Below, piece after piece: positions 9,001 to 17,508 of a DNA stretch of 19,270 nt (within the stretch, counting starts at the first letter, position 1; each line of letters starts with the position of its first letter). The translations under genes and the position numbers were made by a program. The notes beneath the pieces were generated by a model, which saw only the letters and a list, made by a program, of their open reading frames with translations, ran no database searches and was not told the origin of the DNA. The DNA comes from Discostella pseudostelligera (Eukaryota; Bacillariophyta; Thalassiosirophyceae; Thalassiosirales; Thalassiosiraceae): assembly GCA_036940085.1 (NCBI GenBank), contig JALLBK010000334.1:1-19270 (forward strand). Reading direction: 5' to 3'.

Positions 9001-10152
9001 TTGCTTTTCAGTGGGTTCCAGAGTACCACATTCCATCCGAGTGACTCCATCAATGAGAGGCGACTTGGCTACAATCTCCGACGCTAAAGTTGGCATGACG
9101 CCTCGTCCATATTCCATCGTGCCATATGACATGCCCCGCAATATACTTGATCGCATGTACCGCTGTTTCTTCTTCATACTACCGTGAACTGCATCATTCT
9201 GTCCACCATTCCAACGCAAACCAATGCCTAACGTACTTGCTAAGGTTTTCTCATCCACTCGATATCTCCTTGTGAAGCCACCATCAGCCGTCCCCAATGT
9301 CAACCCATGCGTATTCACGAGCACACTCTGGACGACAGTGCCATAACTCAAGACGTTGGGATAATGCAATCGTATTCCCACAATGGGACCGACAGTATCT
9401 AAGATGTACGGAATAGTATGCACTCGATTCTCCTCGCCTGCAAAATTCTCATATGCATTATTGGAACCTGGTGTCTCATCGAGACCCACCAATAGATTGA
9501 GGTACCATTCGTTAGTGGGTAGTGGTATGCCAATCTGTGACCCCCGGCGTGCCGATCCAAAGACCGATCCTGGACGAGAAGATTCTGGACGATCATTGTA
9601 CACTGGAATGCCAAGATCACTGGGTGTCTTGTAGGAGAGTGGATCATTTGTGATGAGAGAATATGCTAGATCGAAGTATGGTAGATTAGCAACTTCGGAT
9701 GGTTCCGCTTCATGATGATGTTGATTCGGTGATGATGGGACGTAATGATGGTAGATCGCGATGAACGCTACAAGTGCTGCGATGGAATAAGCCAGCACGA
9801 GATGAATATTCTTGTGTAACAAAGAGAATAGTGAATGCGTGTCATAACTTCTTCTTTCAGTGTGTCCGTTATGAATATGTGGATGTTGTTGGTAGTTACG
9901 ATTGACATCTCCGTCATCCTCTGATGACGACAACGATGCATAAATTTGCAGACCAGATTGATGATGCGTGCCAGCTACGCTTTCATCAACAACGTTGAGA
10001 TCAACGAGTTCCCCACCTAGCAAATGCGCCGCTTCATCGGAAGTAGGCAAACCCATTGTCGTCGTGAGATGTGACAAGGAGGCGGTGATCGATTGACGGC
10101 TGTTATGGCATGGTCTATCGTAGGCCATGGTCCGTGGAGGTCCATGGTCCAT
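6038..10152 (-). CDS. GH81 endo-1,3-beta-glucanase, membrane-anchored, with Cys-rich C-terminal tail
   Basis: Glycoside hydrolase family 81 cleaves beta-1,3-glucans such as callose, laminarin or chrysolaminarin. Four exons join in frame: 10152-8334, 8240-7559, 7475-7215 and 6980-6038, giving 1234 aa. Introns are 93, 83 and 234 nt; the donors are GTAACT, GTAAGA and GTGAGT, and the first acceptor (CAAAG) is weak but is the only one that fits the phase. An N-terminal cytosolic part of about 115 aa precedes one hydrophobic segment (about 117-137), as in a type II membrane protein. GH81 marks are PLPTNEWY (210-217), YNDHHFHYGY with the likely acid Asp779, and NQESSSEA with Glu859 and Glu863 (likely base among them), then YGIQLLPITP. 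The last 160 or so residues are Cys-rich (CGCPEIC, TCKERIQWL, CGPCNPKVC, CPPCNVEVC), a pattern I associate with secreted diatom proteins. Several in-frame ATGs leave the exact start open. Confidence 0.92.
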
Positions 10153-10790
10153 GGCGACTTGATGGGCTGATTGCTGTGATTGATTGGTGTTGGAGTACCT
10201 ACGTGAAAGATACTACCAGTTCACACGTAGAGTATCCACCATCTGTCGCTGCCGACGCCAGACAGACGAATGCCACTCCGACTCCACGTGGAGGTCATTT
10301 GTCACAATTCTCTCCCCTCCACGTGGAGATCATTGCCTCATACTCGCCTGACGCCAGACAGACGAATGCCTTGTTTGTCTCCAAATCCGATGGCGACGGC
10401 AATGGCTGGCCGCCAATGACCAATGGCTATGGCTATGGCAATGACAACGGCAGCCTCTCGTTTGAAGGATGCTACTACCAACCCGAGGACGGCAACAAGA
10501 TGAACGAACATGATGTGATGTAGTGACATAGACTTGCAGCGGCAGCGCCTGCCGAGCGGCAGCGAGTGCCGAAATGGCACTCCGCCTGAGATGAGATAGC
10601 GAAGCGAACTCCCAAGATGGAGGACGCGAACACAAGATGTGACGTCTCGAAATGCATGAGAGATCCGAAACCAAAAAGGAGAACTTCTCGCGCTTGACAC
10701 TTCGGATTAGATGCAACTTACACTTATTGCGCACCATAATAATTTGATGAATTGACCGACCAATTATTTTCAATAGAGTAAAAAGGAACC
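10153..10790. promoter_or_regulatory. Shared divergent promoter region of the GH81 and RLP-transketolase genes
   Basis: 638 bp separate the two divergent starts. No protein gene is supported; the open frames on both strands are compositional. It contains the perfect 12-bp palindrome CTCCACGTGGAG at 10282-10293 and again at 10317-10328, each followed by (G/A)TCATT, and flanked by two identical 21-bp direct repeats at 10254-10274 and 10350-10370. CACGTG cores are bound by bHLH or bZIP factors in many eukaryotes. A 7-bp hairpin, GAGTGCC-GAAAT-GGCACTC, lies at 10564-10582. A regulatory role is inferred from position and symmetry. Confidence 0.55.
10254..10370. repeat. Nested repeat: 21-bp direct repeats enclosing two CTCCACGTGGAG palindromes
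   Basis: The 21-bp sequence starting GACGCCAGACAGACG is identical at 10254-10274 and 10350-10370 (96 bp apart). Between the copies are two 12-bp palindromes with centres 35 bp apart. The arrangement could be paired operator-like sites or the product of a local duplication. Confidence 0.85.
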
Positions 10791-13700
10791 ATGATGGATC
10801 ATTGTCAACGCACTGAGCGATTTTGGGTAGACTACATCGTGGAGGCGTCGTCAAAAGAACATGTTATGGTGAGAGAGTGGAATATGCACACGAATTCATG
10901 ATAATTATGGATAGGCAACAGATTCTCACCAACCATTTGTTTCAATATTGCAATATGTGACAATGGAGAGTAGGCCCTAGCACGTGAGGTGTGTCTCGAA
11001 CAAACCGTAGAACTTCCAGGCATTCTAGATGCAGTGAAAGAGGTGGAGGCGTATACTGTCGGGAGCATCGAGCGCATTGAATTGATTAGCAGGTACGGCA
11101 ATTGCATCTCCAACCATAGCAATCTTAGCACGAGCAATACTACCAACTCTCTTTTCCGAGTTGTCATCGCCTATCCCAACGAAACCGCGGGAGAAGAACT
11201 ACCACAATTTCTGAATGTAGTCTTTGGCAATACATCTCTCAAGTTTGGTATTTCGGTAGAAAATGTGACATTATCTCGGCACTTGATGAACAATCGAAAC
11301 ATGTTCCCAGGACCAAGATTTGGTATTGAGGGACTACGGAAATTGGTAAAGGTACCTCTGGCACCATTGCTTTGTACCGCATTGAAGCCTATGGGACGTT
11401 CCTCGCAAGAATTTGCCGATATGGCCTATTCTCTTGCCAAAGGTGGCATTGATATTATCAAGGATGATCATGGTCTTGGCAATCAAGTATGGTCTCCATT
11501 CGAGGAGCGCATTCGATTATGTAGCCAGGCAGTCTTACGTGCCAACAAAGAAACTGGAAGGAATTCTTTGTACACGCCCTGTCTGAACTGTCCGTCGGAC
11601 AAGATATTTGAGCACGCATTTTATGCCAAAGAATGTGGTGCCGGTGGCGTGATGCTCTTACCTGGTCTATCGGGATGGGATGTAGTGAGACGATTGGCAT
11701 CGGACTGTACGTTTGGACTGCCAATTTTGATCCATCCTGCAATGCTGGGTGGTTGGCTGCAGACTCATTATGATGATACGGAGAAATGTCACAATAATGA
11801 AAGCCATCCGCGTGGTTTGTCGCACAAGTTTCTATTTGGCGTACTGCCTCGATTGTGTGGTGGAGATGGTAAGCGTTATTTTGCATCGCAAGCTCTCTCG
11901 GAGCAATCCATGGACTAACCGATGCTTGTGATCCCAGCTATTATATTTCCAAATTCTGGAGGAAGATTTCAGTTTTCCCAAGACGAATGTCAGCAGATTG
12001 CTGAGGGATGTCGGCGACCCCTGGGCAGATTTCAACCTGCGTTCCCTTCACCAGCAGGCGGTATGAAGCTCGATTGTGTACCAGAAATGAGGAAGACATT
12101 TGGTGATGATACACTGTTTCTAATTGGTGGGGCCCTTCTTGAACAGGGGCCTGATTTGGAAGAAGATGCCCGACTGTTTGCTCACTGTGCTGGACGAGAC
12201 CGTCCTTATTGTGCAGCTGAAGAGTTGCAAAAGTCGAAATCATTTAACGATACAATCCCCAGGAAGGCTCATACCACTGTAATGATAATGAAGAACAAAG
12301 CAAAAGTTGCACCACACACTTCTACGCCTTCCGTCGCCGAGATTGAACAAGTAGCTAATGCAGTGCGTCGTCGTGTACTTGAATACACGCTCAAAAACAA
12401 TGGAGGTTATCTCTCTCAAGCGTGTTCCTCTGCAGAGACATTGGCAACATTATATCTCAAGTCTCTTCGGCTTGGACCAAGTGTGTCGCCCCCGATACCT
12501 CCACCATTTCATGGATCGCCTGGGCCTGGTATTGCAACAATTACCGGAGAGGGCTACAATGGCGACAACACCTCCCCGCACCTGGACCGCCTTATCTTTT
12601 CACCTGTGCATTACGCACTACCGTTGTATTCCCTGCTTGTAGAGATCGGTCGCCTGGACGTCAAAGCGTTTGAAAGCTACAACAAAGATGGCAGTACTGT
12701 TGAGCTTATCGGGGCGGAACACTCTCCCGGACATGCTGTAACTGCTGGCAGTCTCGGGCAAGCACTGAGCCAAGCGGCTGGCATTGCATATGCACGGAAG
12801 TTAAAACACCATACCGGTCGAGTATTTGTTTACATGTCTGATGGCGAGATGCAAGAGGGACAGACATGGGAAGCTGTTCAGGCTATGGTGTTTCTTCATA
12901 TCGAACTGACTGCAGTTGTTGACGTTAATGGCCAGCAATGTGATGGGAAAATGGAGAGTGTCTGTGACGTTGGAAGCCTTGGGAACAAGCTTCGAGCGTT
13001 TGGTGCAGTTGTACGAGAGGTTGATGGGCACAATGTACATGCTATTGATGAGGCGTTAGATCGCGATAATCAATCGGGGCCTACATTTGTCTTGTGCTAC
13101 ACAGACCCTTGCCGCGGCTTTCCATTACTGATGGAGATGGCTCCAAAGTTACACTACATCCGCTTCAAGAATCCCGCCGAGAAGCTGAAATGGGAGAATG
13201 TCCTCGCACAGATGGAATCACCCCGCACATTCCACTGTATGAATAATGCCTCGAAAGCACCACACCAAAATGACAAGCCAATCGCGGCTCAGAGTAAATT
13301 GAATGCACCAACGTCGACTACTCGCCTTGAGCAGTGCTCTGTCCTAAGAGATCTTGAGACTGTAGTGAGACCTCACCAGAGGCGTCTGTTGGAATGGATG
13401 AAAACGAATCCTGATGCAGTANGATCTTGAGACTGTAGTGAGACCTCACCAGAGGCGTCTGTTGGAATGGATGAAAACGAATCCTGATGCAGTAGTACTT
13501 ACAGCCGATCTGACGTCTTCATGTGAAGCTGATCTTGTACGAGACAATCTTCCGAATCAGTATCTCTCGATGGGCATGGCAGAACAAAATATGATGAGCT
13601 TTGCCGGAGGACTCGCCCGGGAAGGATTGAGGTAAGTCATCTCCACCACATCAGATTATGTTTTCCCGAAACTGTGAATAATCTGCCCCCCTTCTGTTGA

Positions 13701-14551
13701 TCTCTAGGCCTTTCATTCACACATTTGGCGTATTTGTAACACGACGCCCCTTTGACCAAGTTGCAATGTCAATCGGTGTACCAAACCTGCCGGTTCGACT
13801 TCTAGGCTTCCTTCCAGGCCTCACAACCCCTGGAGGCGTGACGCACCAAGCCATCGATGATGTGGCCTTAATGAGATCTATCCCCAACATGCGAATACTG
13901 GAAGTTGGAGATGCCACGGAGGTAGAGTCGGTGTTAGATGTAGCTAATTCAATCGACGGCCCTGTCTACATTCGAATGCTACGAGGTGAAGTGCCACGCC
14001 TATTTCCACAGCATTCACAAATGAAACTTGGTGTAGCAAGGTTGCTGTCGGATAGTAGCAGCTGCTTGTCAAGAGACAGTGATGTTGCCATCGTTACATG
14101 CGGCATTTGCACTGAAGAAGCTCTGAAAGCTCGAGAAATGATACAATCATCAGACGTATCAATTCTTCACATCCACCTGAGTACTTTAATCCCATTCCCT
14201 GCAGACGTTATTATGAGAGTCTGCAACATGGTCAAGTTCGGCATCGTAACAATGGAGAACCACAGTATTGTAGGCGGTGTCGGATCTGCAGTAGCAGAAG
14301 TATTGGCGGAGCATGCTGTATCCAAGCCATTGATTCGGCTTGGAGTGTCTAGTGGCACTTATTGTCATGGAGCAAGCCGAGAATACCTTGTCAGAGAGAA
14401 TGAATTCGATGCATTTGCGTTGATACGTGCAATAGAAAATCTTGTTCATCGAACGTTAACTGACGATTGGGTCATAGGTGCAGGGAACGGAAGGCATTCA
14501 ATTCCAAGAGATGATCCAACAGACCGAACGGAACGACCAGAAGATCTTTAA
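10791..14551 (+). CDS. RuBisCO-like protein (form IV) fused to full-length transketolase
   Basis: One spliced reading frame of about 1145 aa holds two enzymes. Exons are 10791-10868, 10974-11868, 11938-13631 and 13708-14551; introns of 105, 69 and 76 nt all have GT(A/G)AG-type donors, and all phases agree once the 73-bp assembly scar at 13350-13422 is discounted. The RLP part (1 to about 415) shows ERFWVDYIVE, CLEQTVELP, FGNTS, GPRFGI, ALKPMG (Lys164, equivalent to RuBisCO Lys175), GGIDIIKDDHG (Lys189 at the carbamylated-Lys position, His192 where RuBisCO has Glu), IHPAM (His280), IFPNSGGRF and AGGM. A linker of about 40 aa leads to the transketolase: GSLGQALSQAAG, the TPP motif SDGEMQEGQ...DVNGQQ (Asp626, Asn655), catalytic Glu849 in GMAEQNMMS, PFIHTFGVF, GGVTHQAIDD and the C-terminal domain (TMENHSIVGGVGSAVAE). 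No targeting peptide is visible, so it is probably cytosolic. ATG 10791 or 10794 is the start; TAA lies upstream in frame. Carbon fixation is unlikely. Confidence 0.92.
13350..13494. repeat. 72-bp exact duplication around a single N (assembly join)
   Basis: Bases 13350-13421 are identical to 13423-13494, separated only by N at 13422. This is what two overlapping contigs look like when placed side by side with a one-base placeholder. The 73-bp excess shifts the frame by one inside the transketolase part, and discounting one copy plus the N makes the frame continuous. It is therefore almost certainly not a biological repeat. Confidence 0.95.
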
Positions 14552-14926
14552 GGAAGCTTGCGTGCCAATTATAGTTCCCATCAATTCACCTCTCGAGGAA
14601 AATACTAATTATGAAAATTTCGTTTCTCCTTTTGATGGGGTGTATTCTTGTGTATTCATTAGGATACAAAGCAAATTGCACTCGTTAACCCAAGTGGTGC
14701 CAACAAGTAATGTTTAGCTGTAATACACTGTAATATTACGTCAGATCTCCACTATCATCTCTGAACATCAAATGAATGTAATTTCGAATAATGCGCCGTT
14801 GCAATTAGCAAAAGAGCCACCATTTCGAAGCCAAGTTGAGAGCAAATTCACCGCATTTTCCCGACAAATAACGACAACCTAAGAGAGCTGAATCTAAGAT
14901 TTTGGACTCTCTTCCAAAACACCTTT
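14552..14926. other. 3'-3' spacer, nothing recognised
   Basis: 375 AT-rich bases separate the ends of the fusion gene (+) and the first cold-shock gene (-). They presumably hold both 3' UTRs. I see no RNA gene, repeat or supported open frame. Confidence 0.5.
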
Positions 14927-15358
14927 TCAATAACGATCTCCGCCACCTCCACCACCACGTCCTCCACCACCTTCGAAACGAGAACGAAATGTACACCACA
15001 TGTTAGCGGAATCGAACACAAATACTGTGTAGTTTCGAGAATTAAACTCAATAACACTGACGACACCTGACACCTGACACATCTTACCTCCATATCCTCC
15101 TCCGCCGCCGCGACCGCCGCCATCACGACGCTGCCTACGCACACCATCGCCATTGCCAGTTACATTGGTAGCACTCCACTTCTGCTTGGCGTCGTCGAAC
15201 TGCTTGTCGAAGGTGACCGTCTCGCCTTCGTTAAGAGACTTGAAGCCGTCGCTGTTGATGGCGGAGAAGTGGACGAAGACATCCTCGCTACCATCCTCGG
15301 GGGTGATGAAGCCGAAGCCCTTGTCGCTGAAGAATTTAACCGTGCCGTTGTTCGCCAT
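14927..15358 (-). CDS. Cold-shock-domain / glycine-rich nucleic-acid-binding protein, copy A
   Basis: A small protein with an N-terminal cold-shock domain (OB fold that binds single-stranded RNA/DNA) and a Gly-rich tail. Exons 15358-15088 and 14970-14927 give 104 aa; the intron 15087-14971 is 117 nt, a multiple of three, so the frame also reads through it. RNP1 is KGFGFI (13-18) and RNP2 is VFVHF (27-31); [18 protein letters not shown] precedes the splice and the C-terminus is GGDRY. There are no CCHC zinc knuckles, unlike many plant relatives. The frame stays open upstream to 15673, but ATG 15358 matches copy B exactly and starts the conserved part. It probably acts as an RNA chaperone in stress or translation control, which is inferred from the family. 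Confidence 0.93.
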   Translation of the reverse strand: MANNGTVKFFSDKGFGFITPEDGSEDVFVHFSAINSDGFKSLNEGETVTFDKQFDDAKQKWSATNVTGNGDGVRRQRRDGGGRGGGGGYGGKMCQVSGVVSVIEFNSRNYTVFVFDSANMWCTFRSRFEGGGGRGGGGGGDRY

Positions 15359-15789
15359 CTTGGGATCCGAACAAAAAATGATATTACCAATAGGCTCTAT
15401 CGGTGCAGCAGAACAGAATGCGAGAATCGAGTGGTAGTTGGTATTGATGGAGCTTTGTCCGTCATGGTCTGCCCCCCAACCTTCGAGTTGCGACGTCTTG
15501 ACGCGGATCTTGAATTGCAAAATTTCAATTTCAGCGATCATTTCTACTAACAGGATGTTCAAGTACTCGCTGAAATACCCACTTCTCACAAGCGGATGAA
15601 GGGCAGACTGGTGCTCTTCCTGGCCATGCAAAACGTTCGCCATCTGCTTTGGATCTTTTGGGGCCGGCAGCATGCTGCATGCTCAGCAGGTGACACAACA
15701 ACATCAACATGCACCATAGATGCAACAAAACCTCAAGCTCATCAATATCAGTCATAGGCACACAAAGATTCAGGACACAACATTCCAAC
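15359..15789. promoter_or_regulatory. Shared 431-bp divergent promoter region of the cold-shock gene pair
   Basis: Both cold-shock genes start outward from this segment, so it must hold both promoters or one bidirectional promoter. A 12-bp palindrome, GCAGCATGCTGC, is at 15667-15678. The - strand has a 105-codon frame joined to copy A, without recognisable family and without a counterpart upstream of copy B. Confidence 0.5.
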
Positions 15790-16260
15790 ATGGCGAACAA
15801 CGGCACGGTTAAATTCTTCAGCGACAAGGGCTTCGGCTTCATCACCCCCGAGGATGGTAGCGAGGATGTCTTCGTCCACTTCTCCGCCATCAACAGCGAC
15901 GGCTTCAAGTCTCTTAACGAAGGCGAGACGGTCACCTTCGACAAGCAGTTCGACGACGCCAAGCAGAAGTGGAGTGCTACCAATGTAACCGGGAACGGGG
16001 ATGGTGTGCGTAGGCAGCGTCGTGATGGCGGCGGTCGCGGCGGCGGAGGCGGATATGGAGGTAAGATGTGTCAGGTGTCGTCAGTGGTATTGTGTATTGG
16101 TTCTCAAACCCATGCGTGGTGTTTCGATTCTTCTAACATCGTGTCATATGCACTTTGTTCTCATTTCATAGGCGGCGGAGGACGTGGCGGAGGAGGGTAT
16201 GGGGGTGGTGGAGGATATGGAGGCGGGGGATATGGTGGAGGTGGTGGAGACCGTTATTAA
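15790..16260 (+). CDS. Cold-shock-domain / glycine-rich nucleic-acid-binding protein, copy B
   Basis: Exons 15790-16060 and 16172-16260 encode 119 aa; the intron 16061-16171 (GTAAGA...CATAG) is 111 nt. The first 90 residues are identical to copy A, including RNP1 KGFGFI and RNP2 VFVHF. The second exon is longer than in copy A and adds GGGGYGG-type repeats before the same GGDRY end. A longer Gly/Tyr tail may change RNA binding or self-association, which is inference. The intron length is a multiple of three and free of in-frame stops, so retention would insert 37 residues rather than truncate the protein. Confidence 0.93.
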   Translation: MANNGTVKFFSDKGFGFITPEDGSEDVFVHFSAINSDGFKSLNEGETVTFDKQFDDAKQKWSATNVTGNGDGVRRQRRDGGGRGGGGGYGGKMCQVSSVVLCIGSQTHAWCFDSSNIVSYALCSHFIGGGGRGGGGYGGGGGYGGGGYGGGGGDRY

Positions 16261-16996
16261 GGTCTCGCTTACGATTGGGGTCGTTATTCGTAGATTCAGC
16301 TCTCTCTCTTTGTCACAGGTGTGACCAGATCAACGGAAGATTGGCTCTGAACTTCTTGGCCTCGAAATGAAATGATTGTGTGATGAAAGTATATTTGCTC
16401 TATCCATTCATAAATCTTGCAATACCCACGCATTTTGACCTTCAAAGATGAATCCAGCAGTATGACATATCAAAACCATTCTAAAACTTAAAACTTAGTT
16501 GATCTGACGCCGCCAAATTGACTCATGCCTACCCATTGCATTTCCCGCATCAGAGTGACGAGAGTATATGACATCGATTCGGAACCGAGTTGGAGCTAAC
16601 AAGTGGTGTCTGCGAGGTCGGTAACTGCCCTTGATGTTTGTCGTCGAGGAGAAGCCTATGGTCGAGGGAATGCCGTCACTGTCTATTGATCCTTAGTGAT
16701 CAATGCCTGAAGGCCGATAATTCAAATTGCTGGGTTCGAGGAAAGGATTAAAAGTTCAGAATTAAATATAATCTATCACGGTATTTCAGCTCATCGAAAT
16801 CCATTTTATCCCAATATCAATGAATCATGATCCTTCCTACCATGATGCGGGAAATCAAGGTAGCATTCACCCCATCATTTATGCAAAATATTACTTTCCT
16901 ATTGTTGACCGTGAACATGACCAAGTTGTAATTGTCGATTGTTCTCATCGAAACCGAATCACCAATTCAACAACACCCCGTTTCTATTTCCTCTCA
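16261..16996. other. Spacer with a possibly structured segment, no supported gene
   Basis: This stretch lies between the 3' ends of cold-shock copy B (+) and RPA14 (-). No protein motif was found. The segment 16554-16704 has a 7-bp perfect inverted repeat AGTGACG/CGTCACT spanning 127 nt, and next to it a hairpin ATTGATC-CTTAGT-GATCAAT (16685-16704). It does not match a tRNA, 5S rRNA, U1-U6 snRNA or SRP RNA that I can recognise. Confidence 0.4.
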
Positions 16997-17508
16997 TTAC
17001 TGATATGCAAACATATCATTGTACTTTGGATTTGTTAACACTTTTGATATCAACTCATTATAATTTGGAAAGTCAAATCCGTCGCCCAAATCACGAGAAA
17101 CAAAGTACTGCACACGGGCAGCAGATAGCAAAAGGTGCATGAAAATGAAAGGAAAGAAATGAGTGTCAGATGTGTGATATATCAATGGTGTCGAAGACGG
17201 TACACTACACGAATACACAATGCTCTCAGTCGCCAACGCTCTGAGAAAAAGTAAATAAAACAACTTACTTGAATAGTTCTATCCTCTTGCACGGCACCCA
17301 TAATTTCCACCACCATGCCGGGGACGAAGCTAAAGTCAGGAGATGTCATAATCTGAACCCGACCGCCGTCGACACATTCCAACTCGACAGTTTGCTCACC
17401 GTCGAAACTAATGGCTTTCCCCACAACGCTTGCGATACTTCCGGTGTATGCGCCCGAGTGGACCATGGAGGCATTGAGACGGGGGAAAGCACCTTCGGGT
17501 AAGGACAT
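16997..17508 (-). CDS. RPA3: Replication protein A 14 kDa subunit (RPA3-like)
   Basis: The smallest subunit of the RPA heterotrimer, which coats single-stranded DNA in replication and repair. Exons 17508-17269 and 17107-16997 give 116 aa, close to the usual 110-125; the intron 17268-17108 (161 nt, GTAAGT...TGCAG) is in phase 0. The OB-fold pattern is present: PRLNASMVHSGAYTGSIASVVGKA, then FVPGMVVEIMGAVQEDRTIQ, and in exon 2 LGDGFDFPNYNELISKV, which fits the family ending with a conserved G-D-x-F-D. The frame stays open upstream of ATG 17508, but that part is Ser/Arg-rich and not family-like. It is divergent from RPF1. The assignment rests on recalled consensus, and RPA3 is a fast-evolving family. 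Confidence 0.85.

Larger units (their letters stand above)
14927..16260. repeat. Inverted gene duplication (two cold-shock genes head to head)
   Basis: The 271-nt first exons (15358-15088 on -, 15790-16060 on +) match at 266 positions. All five differences are synonymous, and four lie within 12 bases. Identity continues into the first 19 bases of the introns and then falls sharply. The upstream sequences between the starts do not match each other. Confidence 0.93.

Noticed and set aside
10110..10523. 137-aa ORF in the divergent promoter
   Set aside because: It overlaps the 5' coding end of the GH81 gene on the other strand, contains the palindromic repeats, and has no family-like sequence.
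10989..10991. GTG at 10989 as start of the RLP
   Set aside because: This is nuclear eukaryotic DNA. The family N-terminus (ERFWVDYIVE) is found in a small upstream exon, 10791-10868, with correct phase.
10989..11918. RLP and transketolase as two separate genes split by the TAA at 11916-11918
   Set aside because: The TAA lies in a 69-nt GT-AG intron (11869-11937). Splicing joins LCGGD to AIIFPNSGGRF, which is the continuous family sequence.
15153..15437. ORF antisense to cold-shock copy A, with a twin at 15531-15983
   Set aside because: Both are mirror shadows of the two cold-shock exons. Their similarity to each other only reflects the inverted duplication.
15359..15673. 105-codon N-terminal extension of cold-shock copy A
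   Set aside because: The frame is open, but copy B has no similar extension and the conserved protein starts at MANNGTV in both. I could not recognise the extension.
16375..16510. C/D-box snoRNA suggested by GTGATGA near 16379
   Set aside because: The nearest CTGA is about 125 nt away, and there is no terminal stem.
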